A stretch of DNA of 64,000 nucleotides, taken from contig NC_091369.1 of assembly GCF_038502225.1 (NCBI RefSeq), forward strand, positions 18,454,385 to 18,518,384. The letters run 5' to 3'. Made by a program: the position numbers and the translations under genes. Under the pieces are notes generated by a model. That model was not told where the DNA came from, ran no database searches, and worked only from the letters and a program-made list of their open reading frames with translations. This document shows, piece after piece, positions 31,909 to 43,577 of this stretch. How positions within the stretch are numbered: the stretch's first letter is position 1; the number at the start of each line of letters is the position of its first letter. This DNA is from Cherax quadricarinatus (lineage: Eukaryota; Arthropoda; Malacostraca; Decapoda; Parastacidae).

Positions 31909-34348
31909 CCTCATCTTCACTAACAATGATGATCTGATAAGAAATATCACCATATCAAAAACAATATACTCAGATCACAACATAATTGAGGTTCAGTCAT
32001 GTATGCGCGGAGCCCCAGACCGACATAATGAGATTAGTCACGAGGGAGCATTCACCAAATTCAACTTCAATAACAAAAACATAAAGTGGGACCAAGTAAA
32101 CCAAGTCCTAACCGATATAAGCTGGGAAGATATACTAAGCAACACAGACCCCAACTTATGCCTAGAACAGATTAACTCGGTAGCACTCGATGTATGCACA
32201 AGGCTTATTCCTCTAAGAAAAAGGAGGAGTAGATGTAAAACAGAAAGAGACAGGCGCTCCCTTTACAGGCGACGGAAAAGAATAACAGAGCGGCTAAAAG
32301 AGGTCAATATATCTGAAATGCGTAGGGAGACACTGGTCAGAGAAATAGCAAGCATCGAACTTAAGCTAAAAGAATCCTTTAGGAGTCAGGAATCGCGGGA
32401 AGAACTAAAAGCCATAAATGAAATCGAAAGAAACCCAAAGTATTTCTTCTCCTATGCCAAATCAAAATCGAGAACAACGTCCAGTATTGGGCCCCTACTT
32501 AAACAAGATGGGTCCTACACAGATGACAACAAGGAAATGAGTGAGCTACTCAAGTCCCAATATGACTCAGTTTTTAGCAAGCCGCTAACCAGACTGAGAG
32601 TCGAAGATCAAAATGAATTTTTTATGAGAGAGCCACAAAATTTGATTAACACAAGCCTATCCGATGTTATCCTGACGCCAAATGACTTCGAACAGGCGAT
32701 AAATGACATGCCCATGCACTCTGCCCCAGGGCCAGACTCATGGAACTCTGTGTTCATCAAGAACTGCAAGAAGCCCCTATCACGAGCCTTTTCCATCCTA
32801 TGGAGAGGGAGCATGGACACGGGGGTCGTCCCACAGTTACTAAAAACAACAGACATAGCCCCACTCCACAAAGGGGGCAGTAAAGCAACAGCAAAGAACT
32901 ACAGACCAATAGCACTAACATCCCATATCATAAAAATCTTTGAAAGGGTCCTAAGAAGCAAGATCACCACGCATCTAGAAACCCATCAGTTACACAACCC
33001 AGGGCAACATGGGTTTAGAACAGGTCGCTCCTGTCTGTCTCAACTATTGGACCACTACGACAAGGTCCTAAATGCACTAGAAGACAAAAAGAATGCAGAT
33101 GTAATATATACAGACTTTGCAAAAGCCTTCGACAAGTGTGATCATGGCGTAATAGCGCACAAAATGCGTGCTAAAGGAATAACAGGAAAAGTCGGTCGAT
33201 GGATCTATAATTTCCTCACTAACAGAACACAGAGAGTAGTCGTCAACAGAGTAAAGTCCGAGGCAGCTACGGTGAAAAGCTCTGTTCCACAAGGCACAGT
33301 ACTCGCTCCCATCTTGTTCCTCATCCTTATATCCGACATAGACAAGGATGTCAGCCACAGCACCGTGTCTTCCTTTGCAGATGACACCCGAATCTGCATG
33401 ACAGTGTCTTCCATTGCAGACACTGCAAAGCTCCAGGCAGACATCAACCAAATCTTTCAGTGGGCTGCAGAAAACAATATGAAGTTCAACGATGAGAAAT
33501 TTCAATTACTCAGATATGGTAAACATGAGGAAATTAAATCTTCATCAGAGTACAAAACAAATTCTGGCCACAAAATAGAGCGAAACACCAACGTCAAAGA
33601 CCTGGGAGTGATCATGTCGGAGGATCTCACCTTCAAGGACCATAACATTGTATCAATCGCATCTGCTAGAAAAATGACAGGATGGATAATGAGAACCTTC
33701 AAAACTAGGGAGGCCAAGCCCATGATGACACTCTTCAGGTCACTTGTTCTATCTAGGCTGGAATATTGCTGCACACTAACAGCACCTTTCAAGGCAGGTG
33801 AAATTGCCGACCTAGAAAATGTACAGAGAACTTTCACGGCGCGCATAACGGAGATAAAACACCTCAATTATTGGGAGCGCTTGAGGTTCCTAAACCTGTA
33901 TTCCCTGGAACGCAGGAGGGAGAGATACATGATTATATACACCTGGAAAATCCTAGAGGGACTAGTACCGAACTTGCACACGAAAATCACTCACTACGAA
34001 AGCAAAAGACTTGGCAGACGATGCACCATCCCCCCAATGAAAAGCAGGGGTGTCACTAGCACGTTAAGAGACCATACAATAAGTGTCAGGGGCCCGAGAC
34101 TGTTCAACTGCCTCCCAGCACACATAAGGGGGATTACCAACAGACCCCTGGCAGTCTTCAAGCTGGCACTGGACAAGCACCTAAAGTCAGTTCCGGATCA
34201 GCCGGGCTGTGGCTCGTATGTTGGTTTGCGTGCAGCCAGCAGCAACAGCCTGGTTGATCAGGCTCTGATCCACCAGGAGGCCTGGTCTCAGACCGGGCCG
34301 CGGGGGCGTTGACCCCCGGAACTCTCTCCAGGTAAACTCCAGGTAAAC
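31906..34348 (+). mobile_element. C2: C LINE inserted in B2-2
   Basis: A 2.44 kb C element, 5'-truncated near the end of the EEP domain and complete at the 3' end (CTCCAGGTAAACTCCAGGTAAAC). AAAC lies at both edges and may be a 4-bp duplication or part of the tail. B2 sequence (CTGAAAC / GTACTGCTCGCAG) is continuous in B2-1 near 16655. Confidence 0.9.
32003..34312 (+). CDS. C2 reverse transcriptase ORF (5'-truncated)
   Basis: An intact 769-codon frame covering everything after the endonuclease. It has an RRRKRITERLKEV linker, RT with PLHKGGSKATAKNYRPIALTS, DFAKAFDKCDH, SSVPQGTVLAPILF and FADD near 33378, then the C-terminal domain ending QTGPRGR. It supplies the complete C-terminus that C1 lacks. 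The usual start and the EEP are missing, so it cannot act as an autonomous element, though the RT motifs look undamaged. Confidence 0.88.
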   Translation: MRGAPDRHNEISHEGAFTKFNFNNKNIKWDQVNQVLTDISWEDILSNTDPNLCLEQINSVALDVCTRLIPLRKRRSRCKTERDRRSLYRRRKRITERLKEVNISEMRRETLVREIASIELKLKESFRSQESREELKAINEIERNPKYFFSYAKSKSRTTSSIGPLLKQDGSYTDDNKEMSELLKSQYDSVFSKPLTRLRVEDQNEFFMREPQNLINTSLSDVILTPNDFEQAINDMPMHSAPGPDSWNSVFIKNCKKPLSRAFSILWRGSMDTGVVPQLLKTTDIAPLHKGGSKATAKNYRPIALTSHIIKIFERVLRSKITTHLETHQLHNPGQHGFRTGRSCLSQLLDHYDKVLNALEDKKNADVIYTDFAKAFDKCDHGVIAHKMRAKGITGKVGRWIYNFLTNRTQRVVVNRVKSEAATVKSSVPQGTVLAPILFLILISDIDKDVSHSTVSSFADDTRICMTVSSIADTAKLQADINQIFQWAAENNMKFNDEKFQLLRYGKHEEIKSSSEYKTNSGHKIERNTNVKDLGVIMSEDLTFKDHNIVSIASARKMTGWIMRTFKTREAKPMMTLFRSLVLSRLEYCCTLTAPFKAGEIADLENVQRTFTARITEIKHLNYWERLRFLNLYSLERRRERYMIIYTWKILEGLVPNLHTKITHYESKRLGRRCTIPPMKSRGVTSTLRDHTISVRGPRLFNCLPAHIRGITNRPLAVFKLALDKHLKSVPDQPGCGSYVGLRAASSNSLVDQALIHQEAWSQTGPRGR

Positions 34349-37072
34349 GTACTGCTCGCAGACTAGGCCGAGCCTATAGAAAACATCGTACCCGTGGAAT
34401 GCTGAGGCTCTTCCAAACTGCCCTTGCAGTTTCCCGACTGGGAAAAATTTGTCAACGGTCTTAATGCTCACACCCCACTTAGCCGGGCATGGAGGGACAT
34501 AAATAGAATTAAGGGTAACCGAACTGGGCAGATCGCGCACCCTCATCCCTTGCATAGGGCGAATGAGTTAGTCAGTGCTTGGGCTGCTACATCTAGCTAT
34601 GACAATCTTCCCAGTACCACACAGGCAAAATTAAATGACAAATATGATGCAAGGGAGAGACTTATTTGCTTTATGCTCAGTAAGGCAGATGATTGCAACA
34701 TTCCTTTCACTAATTATGAACTAGATGCAGCGCTAACTAAGGGCAACTCCACGTCGCCTGGTGAGGATGGTATTACTTACAACATACTCAGATTGCTGTG
34801 TCGAGTACCAGGTAATCCATTACTTGAATTATATAACATGAGCTATGTAACTGGGGAGCTCCCTCAATCTTGGACCAACAGCCTCATCATTCCAATTCCT
34901 AAGCCCAATCAACAAAATGCATTTCGCCCAATATCTCTTACTAGCTGCTTGTGTAAAACATTTGAGAGAATGATTCTTAATCGTCTCATGTACAGAATCA
35001 AACAATTTTTGTCTCCCCGGTTACATGGTTTCATGCATGGAAGGAGCGTGCATCATTGCATAGCCTCCTTTCTCACCTTGCACACTGACAGCTCCTACAC
35101 TACCTTCCTTGACCTTAAATCCGCTTTCGATGTAGCCAACCGACATGTAATAATTAGTGAACTTGCCAGAATGGATGTTGGAGGATGGCTTCTCCGCTGG
35201 ATTAAAGGCTACCTGTCCAACAGAAAATCGTCTGTGTTGTTCCAGGGACATAGAAGTGTAACTAAAGACTTTGAATTAGGAACCCCACAGGGAGGTGTGC
35301 TCAGTCCCACGCTGTTCAATATTCTAATTAATGCATTACTTAATGCTATGCCTAGTCAGCCCCATAATTATGTGATTAGTTTTGCTGATGATATAATGAT
35401 TCACACCACCGGATTCTCCAACACCCAAAACATTCTTAATCATGTACTAGCCTCGTGTCAGGACCTGGGGTTGATAATCTCTACTGATAAAACAAAGATA
35501 CTCAATAGGCATCCTCCTCGACAGAGAGGCACAGTTCGTCAGATCCAATTGCATGATGGGTCTCTTCTAGAATATGTAAGCAGATACAGGTATCTAGGCT
35601 TTGAGGTTCCACTACTTGGACCTGTTGTAACAAGACTTTGTCGCCAATACAAAGAACGACTAAGAGCACTTAGAGTTGTGGCAGGGCTTCACCCCAGGTA
35701 TGGTGCTAATGTTAAAATTGTGAAAATGATGTATCTTGCTTATATTAGATAATTGGTTGATTATGCTGCGCCACTACTTGCTCTTGTGTCTGACTGGAAG
35801 CTTGGAGGGCTGGAAAAACTGCAGAACGAAGCAATTTTAAATATGCAAAAAGAACTTGATATTCCAAGCATCAGAGATCGTGTTACTGAAAGAAATATCC
35901 TAATTGGGGTTAATATGCTCAGGCAAGCTCATTCAAACCCCTGCACAGAAGCCCTCCAAACTTTCCTCAGCACTGGTGAACACTCCTCCAGATGGATCGA
36001 AAAGACTGGAACCGACCTCCGCATGAATCAGATACATGATCTATGTCAAGTAAGGCAACAGCGGCACTTCTCCGCTCCATGGAATATTACCCCATTCCAA
36101 ACTACCATTCCTCCATTTCCCCCCAAACTACTTCTTAAATCACAACCAAAACTTCGCCTTGAAGCCAAACATGAGGCCTTAAGCTGTATTGATAACTTAG
36201 TCACACAGCACACACTCTCGCAAATTATTTACGTTGATGGTTCTGTTCACCAATCCACTGGTGCAGCTGGTAGTGCTGCTGTTGTCGTACAGAGTGATGG
36301 CTCTCTTAAAGAAATTGGAGCACGCATCAATAATTGGGCCTCTACCCTTCAGACAGAACTGTTTGCCATACTCCTTGCACTGAAATGCATCTATGTATCA
36401 AAGATTGACAGTTTAATTGTAACTGATTCTCTGTCATCCATAAATGCTCTCAACTCATTAAGCATAAATTGTGGCATGCTTGTGTCAGAAGCCAGACACA
36501 GGTATGGTAGGATTGGGGACAGTGGAGTCAGAGTGCACATGCTGTGGATTCCATCTCACATTGGTCTTCAGATGCATGATAGAACTGATAAATTGGCTAA
36601 GCTGTATGCTTTCAAAGAGGGGGTAGATTACAATCTTGGCTTGTCAGGTAGTAGTTTGAGAACAATAATACGAAAAGAACTTCAGCTGAATTTTATGGAC
36701 TTAAGGCTCAGGGAGATTGACACCAGTGAGTCCATCTATCATCATTCTGTCATGCAGGAGGAGCCACATGTCTATGGTGCATCCAACAAAATAAGCAGAC
36801 TCTTGGATGTCACTACCGCCCGGCTCCGGCTGGGTTATAAGTATCTTTGGCAGGTTAAATCACCACCACCAGATGTAGACCAAACGAAATGTAAACTTTG
36901 CCAGATGGATTATTGTCACACCCTGCGTCATTATGTACTGGAGTGCGATAAAATTAATGAATTTAGAAACAACTCACTCAGAAGTGTTCAAGAAATGGCT
37001 AAGTATTTTATCCACAGTGGTATATTACAGACCATTCTGGAGAAATACCCTGACTTTGCTAGCTGTAAATAA
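34349..37072 (+). pseudogene. B2-2 ORF2: RT, RNase H, zinc finger
   Basis: Frame of RT (RPISLTSCLCKTFERM, FLDLKSAFDVANRH, GTPQGGVLSPTLFNIL, SFADDIM), RNase H (IYVDGSVHQS, ELFAILLALK, VTDSLSS, WIPSHIGLQ) and a C-terminal CKLCQMDYCHTLRHYVLEC finger. It is interrupted by a single TAA at 35750-35752, where B2-1 has TCA. A 36-bp in-frame deletion near 35832 removes RIILGCPRTAKI-type residues. Otherwise it is open. RNase H in I-type LINEs removes the RNA strand during second-strand synthesis. Confidence 0.9.
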
Positions 37073-37090
37073 AGCATTACCACATATGTG

Positions 37091-37114
37091 CATGTGTGTG
37101 TGTGTGTGTGTGTG
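37091..37114. repeat. (TG)n at B2-2/A3 junction
   Basis: TG repeat between the end of B2-2 coding sequence and the A3 3' end, mirroring the (CA)n at 13229-13252. Confidence 0.9.
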
Positions 37115-37195
37115 TACTCACCTATTTGTACTCACCTATTTGTGGTTGCAGGGGTCGAGTCCTAGCTCCTGGCCCCGCCTCTTCACCGGTTGCTA

Positions 37196-40100
37196 CTAGG
37201 CCCTCTCTCTCCCCGCTCCATGAGCTTTATCAAACCTCGTCTTAAAACTGTGTATGGTTCCTGCCTCCACTACGTCATTTTCTAGGCTATTCCACTGCCT
37301 TACAACTCTATGACTGAAGAAATACTTCCTACTATCTCTCTGACTCATTTGTGTCTTCAACTTCCAATTGTGGCCTCTTGTTTCTGTGTCCCCTCCCTGG
37401 AACATCCTGTCCTTGTCCACCTTGTCTATTCCACGCAGTATTTTATATGTCGTTATCATGTCTCCCCTGACCCTCCTGTCCTCCAGTGTCGTCAGGCCGA
37501 TTTCCCTTAATCTTTCTTCATAGGACATTCCCCTTAGCTCTGGAACTAACCTTGTTGCAAACCTTTGTACTTTCTCTAGTTTCTTGACGTGCTTTATCAA
37601 GTGCGGGTTCCAAACAGGTGCTGCATACTCCAGTATGGGCCTGACATACACGGTGTACAGTGTCTTGAATGATTCCTTACTAAGGTATCGGAATGCTGTT
37701 CTCAGGTTTGCCAGGCGCCCATATGCTGCAGCAGTTATCTGATTGATATGTGCTTCCGGAGACATGCTCGGTGTTATACTCACCCCCAGATCTTTTTCCT
37801 TGAGTGAGGTTTGCAGTCTTTGGCCATCTAAACTATATTGTGTCTGCGGTCTTCTTTGCCCTTCCCCAATCTTCATGACTTTGCATTTGGCAGGGTTAAA
37901 TTCAAGGAGCCAGTTGCTGGACCAGGCTTGTAGCCTGTCCATATCTCTTTGTAGTTAGTTTAATATGTTTATTATGCACCCCATACCCGTCCTGCCTGAT
38001 CCTCGTCCGATTCGATTCTTCTCATTAACTTCACATCGTCTGCAAACAAGGACACTTCTGAGTCTATCCCTTCCGTTATGTCGTTCACGTATACCAAGAA
38101 CAGCACAGGTCCTAGGACTGACCCCTGTGGAACCCCGCTTGTCACAGCCGCCCACTCTGACACCTCGTCGCGTACCATGACTCGTTGTTGCCTCCCTGTC
38201 AGATATTCTCTGATCCAGTGCAGTGCCTTTCCTGTTATGTGTGCCTGGTCCTCTAGCTTTTGCAGTAACCTCTTGTGAGGAACTGTGTCGAAAGCCTTCT
38301 TGCAGTCCAAAAATACGCAGTCGATCCACCCCTCTCTCTCTTGTCTTACTTCTGTCACCTTGTCATAAAACTCTAGTAGGTTTGTGACACAGGATTTTCC
38401 TTCCCTGAAACCGTGCTGGTTGTCAATTATACACTTGTTTCTTTCCAGGTGCCCCACCACTCTCCTCCTGATGATCTTCTCCATGACCTTGCATACTATA
38501 CACGTTAGTGATACAGGTCTGTAGTTTAGTGCCTCATGTCTGTCTCCCTTTTTAAAAATTGGGACTACATTTGCCATTTTCCATACCTCAGGGAGTTGCC
38601 CAGTTTCAAATGATGTGTTGAAGATCTTTGTTAATGGCTCACACAATATCTCTGCTCCCTCTTTAAGGACCCATGGAGAGATGTTGTCTGGTCCCACCGC
38701 CTTTGAGGTGTCAAGTTCGCATAGCAGCTTCTTCACCTCCTCCTTGGTTATATGTACCTCATCCAGCACTTGCTGGTGTGCCCCCCTGTTCTGATTTCTT
38801 GGAGTCCTACTGGTTTCCACTGTAAATACCTCTTTAAATCTTGTGTTGAGCTCCTGACATACCTCTCGGTCGTTTCTTGTGAATTCCCCATCACCCTTCC
38901 TCAGTCTGATTACCTGGTCCTTGACTGTTGTTTTCCTCCTGATGTGGCTGTACAACAGCTTCGGGTCAGTCTTTACTTTTGATGCTATGTCATTTTCATA
39001 TTGTCTCTGAGCCTCCCTTCTTATCTGTGCATATTCGTTTCTGGCTCTTCGGCTGATTTCTTTATTTTCCTGAGTTCTCTGTCTTCTGTACCTTTTCCAT
39101 TCTCTAGTACACCTAGTTTTTGCCTCCCTACACCTTTGGGTGAACCAAGGACTCGTTCTGTTCTTCCCATTATTTCTGTTTCCCTTGGGAACAAACCTCT
39201 CCTCTGCCTCCTTGCATTTTGTTGCTACATAGTCCATCATTTCTTGTACTGGTTTTCCTGTCAGTTCCCTCTCCCACTGAATGTCTTGAAGGAAGTTCCT
39301 CATGCCTGAGTAGTTCCCCCTTTTGTAGTTTGGTTTTTCCCAGCCTATTCCTGCTACTCTCTCCACTTGGAGCTCAACTATGTAGTCGAAGCACAGAACC
39401 ACATGATCACTAGCTCCCAGGGGCCTTTCGTACATGATACCCTCGATGTCCGAACTACTCATGGTGAATACAAGGTCCAACCTTGCTGGTTCATCCTCTC
39501 CTCTCTCTCTGGTAGTGTCTCTAACATGTTGATGCATGAGGTTCTCCAGTACCACATCCATCATCTTGGCTCTCCATGTTTCGGGACCCCCATGGGGCTC
39601 CAGGTTTTCCCAGTCAATCTCCTTGTGATTGAAATCACCCATAACTAGTAACTTTGCTCCCCCCCTGTGTGCTCTCCTGGCCACCTCGGCAAGTGTGTTG
39701 ATCATTGCTCTGTTGCTCTCATCGTATTCTTCTCTTGGCCTCCTGCAGTTCTGTGGTGGGTTGTACATTACTGCAATTATCACCTTATGTCCCTCAGACT
39801 GGATTGTTCCTACTAAGTAGTCCCTTTCGCCCATGCCATCCATTCCTTCCATTTTCTCAAAACCCCACTGGTTTTTAATGAGCAGTGCAACTCCTCCTTC
39901 CCCTCTCCTCCCTCTGTCTTTCCTGAAGATTTGATATCCGGATGGAAAGATTGAATCTGTTATTATTCTGGTGAGTTTTGTTTCTGTGAGTGCTATTATG
40001 TCTGGGGATGTCTCTTTGATTCTTTTGTGCCACTCCTCATACTTGTTTGTTATTCCATCTGCATTTGTATACCACACCTTCAACTTCTTTTCTAAGACTG

Positions 40101-40245
40101 TGGTCTGGGAAGTATATTGGGGTTGGGGAAGTGGGAGACCTGGTAAGGAACTATGGGTTGTTGCTGTGGGGGTGAAGTTTGTAATGTAGTGGGTGGGGGC
40201 ATTGGATGTGGCATGGGTGTTTTGATTTAGAGTGTTTGGTTGCAC
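37196..40245 (-). pseudogene. A3 ORF2: EEP-RT, broken by 35-nt insertion
   Basis: Reading from 40245: a Pro/Thr-rich lead, EEP (KVWYTNADGI, TETKL, LLVMGDFNHKEIDWE, GASDHVVL) and RT (VVPIFKKGDRHEALNYRP, FLDCKKAFDTVPH, SGVPQGSVLGPVLFLVY, FADD near 38035). The C-terminal domain resumes at 37942. The frame is lost at 37957-37991, where 35 nt of B2 tail is inserted just after DEDQA. The last 150 codons match A2 exactly, while the EEP-RT part differs by roughly 15-20% of residues. Confidence 0.88.
37957..37991 (-). mobile_element. 35-nt B2 3'-end micro-insertion
   Basis: On the minus strand it reads GACGGGTATGGGGTGCATAA then TAAACATATTAAACT, the last bases of the B2 tail (as at 8206-8245 and 50020-50057). 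A4, which lacks it, reads GACCAGGCAGAACTACAAAG-type sequence across the site. No clear target duplication is seen; the terminal AA is shared with the target. Confidence 0.8.
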
Positions 40246-40712
40246 TGGGGTTGACCTGGTTGGGAGGCTTCTATAGAAAGTTGTGAGGGAGGCTGTATTA
40301 GATCTTCTTCCTGGGTCTGGGATCTCCTGTCTGTCTTCTCCATCCCCTCTCTTTCCTCCTTTCGCCTTTGTACCATCTCTCTCAGTTTCTTCCTTTCTTC
40401 TTGTGTTCTGTCGCGGTCGAGATACACCCTCCTGTATGCCGTCATGTCCCTTAATCGTGCTTTCTCCTGCAGTATCCTGGTCTGAGTCGCTTCTGCCTTG
40501 AAGGTCACTCTCACTGGCCAGGTTCTTTTTTTTACAAACCCCCCTATTCTCCGAAAATTTTCCAGCTGGGTCATATCGTCTTCTCCTATTGCTTTCATGA
40601 TGCTTTCAATTGCTTTTCTTTCCCCTTGTTTTCTTGCTTCATATGTTTCCCCTTCGACTTCCTGGAGCCAATACACAAAGACTGACCTCACCCTTTCATT
40701 CTCCCACTGCAT
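40227..40712 (-). pseudogene. A3 ORF1, C-terminal part
   Basis: An open frame of 161 codons with VYWLQEVEGETYEARKQGERK, WPVRVTFKAEATQTRILQEKARLRD, YRRVYLDRDRTQEERKKLRE and a Q-rich end. It is the counterpart of A2 9645-10070, with 11 extra N-terminal residues before the (TG)n border. It is probably the RNA-binding end of ORF1. It overlaps ORF2 by 19 bp. The N-terminal start is missing. Confidence 0.7.
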
Positions 40713-40715
40713 ATC

Positions 40716-40719
<4 letters not shown>

Positions 40720-40787
<68 letters not shown>

Positions 40788-40830
40788 TATGAGTGTGTGT
40801 GTGTGTATGAGTGTGTGTACTCACCTAGTT
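40720..40830. repeat. (TG)n microsatellite between A3 and A4
   Basis: About 110 bp of TG with GAGTATGAG interruptions. It is the 5' border of A3 and the 3' border of A4. Confidence 0.95.
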
Positions 40831-43420
40831 ACTCACCTAGTTGAGGTTGCGGGGGTCGAGTCCGAGCTCCTGGCCCCGCCTCTTCACTGATCGCTACTAG
40901 GTCACTCTCCCTGAGCCGTGAGCTTTATCATACCTCTGCTTAAAGCTATGTATGGATCCTGCCTCCACTACATCGCTTCCCAAACTATTCCACTTACTGA
41001 CTACTCTGTGGCTGAAGAAATACTTCATAACATCCCTGTGATTCATCTGTGTCTTCAGCTTCCAACTGTGTCCCCTTGTTACTGTGTCCAATCTCTGGAA
41101 CATCCTGTCTTTGTCCACCTTGTCAATTCCTCTCAGTATTTTGTATGTCGTTATCATGTCCCCCCTATCTCTCCTGTCCTCCAGTGTCGTCAGGTTGATT
41201 TCCCTTAACCTCTCCTCGTAGGACATACCTCTTAGCTTTGGGACTAGTCTTGTTGCAAACCTTTGCACTTTCTCTAGTTTCTTCACGTGCTTGGCTAGGT
41301 GTGGGTTCCAAACTGGTGCCGCATACTCCAATATGGGCCTAACGTACACCGTGTACAGGGTCCTGAATGATTCCTTATTAAGATGTCGGAATGCTGTTCT
41401 GAGGTTTGCTAGGCGCCCATATGCTGCAGCAGTTATTTGGTTGATGTGCGCTTCAGGAGATGTGCCTGGTGTTATACTCACCCCAAGATCTTTTTCCTTG
41501 AGTGAGGTTTGTAGTCTCTGACCCCCTAGACTGCACTCCGTCTGCGGCCTTCTTTGCCCTTCCCCAATCTTCATGACTTTGCACTTGGTGGGATTGAACT
41601 CCAGGAGCCAATTGCTGGACCAGGTCTGCAGCCTGTCCAGATCCCTTTGTAGTTCTGCCTGGTCTTCGATCGAGTGAATTCTTCTCATCAACTTCACGTC
41701 ATCTGCAAACAGGGACACCTCAGAGTCTATTCCTTCCATCATGTCGTTCACAAATACCAGAAACAGCACTGGTCCTAGGACTGACCCCTGCGGGACCCCG
41801 CTGGTCACAGGTGCCCACTCTGACACCTCGCCACGTACCATGACTCGCTGCTGTCTTCCTGACAAGTATTCCCTGATCCATTGTAGTGCCTTCCCTGTTA
41901 TCCCTGCTTGGTCCTCCAGTTTTTGCACCAATCTCTTGTGTGGTACTGTGTCAAACGCCTTCTTGCAGTCCAAGAAAATGCAATCCACCCACCCCTCTTA
42001 CTGCTGTCACCATGTCATAGAACTCCAGTAGGTTTGTGACACAGGATTTCCCGTCCCTGAAACCATGTTGGCTGCTGTTGATGAGATCGTTCCTTTCTAG
42101 GTGTTCCACCACTCTTCTCCTGATAATCTTCTCCATGATTTTGCATACTATACATGTCAGTGACACTGGTCTGTAGTTTAATGCTTCATGTCTGTCTCCT
42201 TTTTTAAAGATTGGGACTACATTTGCTGTCTTCCATGCCTCAGGCAATCTCCCTGTTTCGATAGATGTATTGAATATTGTTGTTAGGGGTACACATAGCG
42301 CCTCTGCTCCCTCTCTCAATACCCATGGGGAGATGTTATCTGGCCCCATTGCCTTTGAGGTATCTAGCTCACTCAGAAACCTCTTCACTTCTTCCTCGGT
42401 TGTGTGCACTGTGTCCAGCACTTGGTGGTGTGCCCCACCTCTCCGTCTTTCTGGAGTCCCTTCTGTCTCCTCTGTGAACACTTCTTTGAATCTCTTGTTG
42501 AGTTCTTCACATACTTCACGGTCATTTCTTGTCTCTCCTCCTTCCTTCCTTAGCCTGATTACCTGGTCCTTGACTGTTGTTTTCCTCCTGATGTGGCTGT
42601 ACAACAGTTTCGGGTCAGATTTGGCTTTCGCTGCTATGTCATTTTCATATTGTCTTTGGGCCTCCCTTCTTATCTGTGCATATTCGTTTCTGGCTCTACG
42701 ACTGTTCTCCTTATTCTTCTGGGTCCTTTGCCTTCTATATTTCTTCCATTCCCTAGCACACTTGGTTTTTGCCTCCCTGCACCTTTGGGTAAACCATGGG
42801 CTCATCCTGGCTTTTTCATTATTCCTGTTACCCTTGGGTACAAACCTCTCCTCAGCCTCCTTGCATTTTGTTGCTACATATTCCATCATCTCATTAACTG
42901 GCTTCCCTGCCAGTTCTCTGTCCCACTGAACCCCGTTCAGGTAGTTCCTCATTCCTGTGTAGTCCCCTTTCTTGTAGTTTGGCTTCATTCGTCCTGGCCT
43001 TCCTGCTTCTCCCTCCACTTGTAGCTCTACTGTGTATTCGAAGCTTAAAACCACATGGTCACTGGCCCCAAGGGGTCTTTCATATGTGATGTCCTCGATA
43101 TCTGCACTACTCAAGGTGAATACTAAGTCCAGCCTTGCTGGTTCATCCTCTCCTCTCTCTCTTGTAGTGTCCCTTACATGTTGGCACATGAAGTTTTCCA
43201 GTACCACCTCCATCATCTTAGCCCTCCATGTATCTTGGCCCCCATGTGGGTCCAAGTTCTCCCAATCGATCTCCTTGTGGTTAAAGTCACCCATGATCAG
43301 GAGCTTTGCCCTGCATGCATGAGCTCTTCTGGCCACTCTAGCCAGTGTGTCAACCATCGCTCTATTGCTCTCGTCGTACTCTTGCCTTGGCCTCCTGCTG
43401 TTCTGTGGTGGGTTATACTT
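40831..43420 (-). mobile_element. A4: 5'-truncated A LINE fused to B
   Basis: A minus-strand A element of a different subfamily, for example RFNKESFRTL and a SGRVT end. It begins abruptly in the EEP domain (YNPPQN) at 43420, exactly where the 3' end of the B element stops. Both have the same orientation. Confidence 0.88.
40897..43416 (-). pseudogene. A4 ORF2, frameshifted
   Basis: Two overlapping frames: 43416-41951 (EEP part with LLIMGDFNHKEIDWE, GASDHVVLSF, then RT fingers VVPIFKKGD and HGFRDGKSCVTNLLEF) and 41988-40897 (FLDCKKAFDTVPH, SGVPQGSVLGPVLF, FADD near 41705, C-terminal domain). A small deletion near 41995, in the VTAVRGVGG region, shifts the frame. It lacks the endonuclease N-terminus. 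Not functional. Confidence 0.88.
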
Positions 43421-43427
43421 AGATTTT

Positions 43428-43441
43428 GCCACCGAAGTGGC
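43428..43441 (-). other. 3'-terminal UUCG hairpin of B
   Basis: In RNA sense GCCACUUCGGUGGC: a 5-bp stem closed by C-G around UUCG, the most stable class of tetraloop. It lies 7 nt from the element end, after the CAATAAACTA block. LINE RTs commonly recognise 3' structures, so a recognition role is plausible but untested. Confidence 0.7.
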
Positions 43442-43577
43442 TAGTTTATTGTGCACCCCATATCCATCCTGTGGACGGTAGCGCGAGAGCATGTGGATAC
43501 ACAAAAGGCCTAGGAACTAGGCCCCAAAGGGTTAACAGGAATACATATGGATTTATATCTACATATCTATAGTTCAC

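Larger units (their letters stand above)
37115..40719 (-). mobile_element. A3: near-complete A LINE between (TG)n tracts
   Basis: A minus-strand A element 3.6 kb long, bordered on both sides by TG repeats, which are CA on its own sense strand. It contains ORF1 (partial), ORF2 and the 3' end. A 35-nt insertion at 37957-37991 breaks ORF2. It is antisense to B2-2. Confidence 0.9.
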
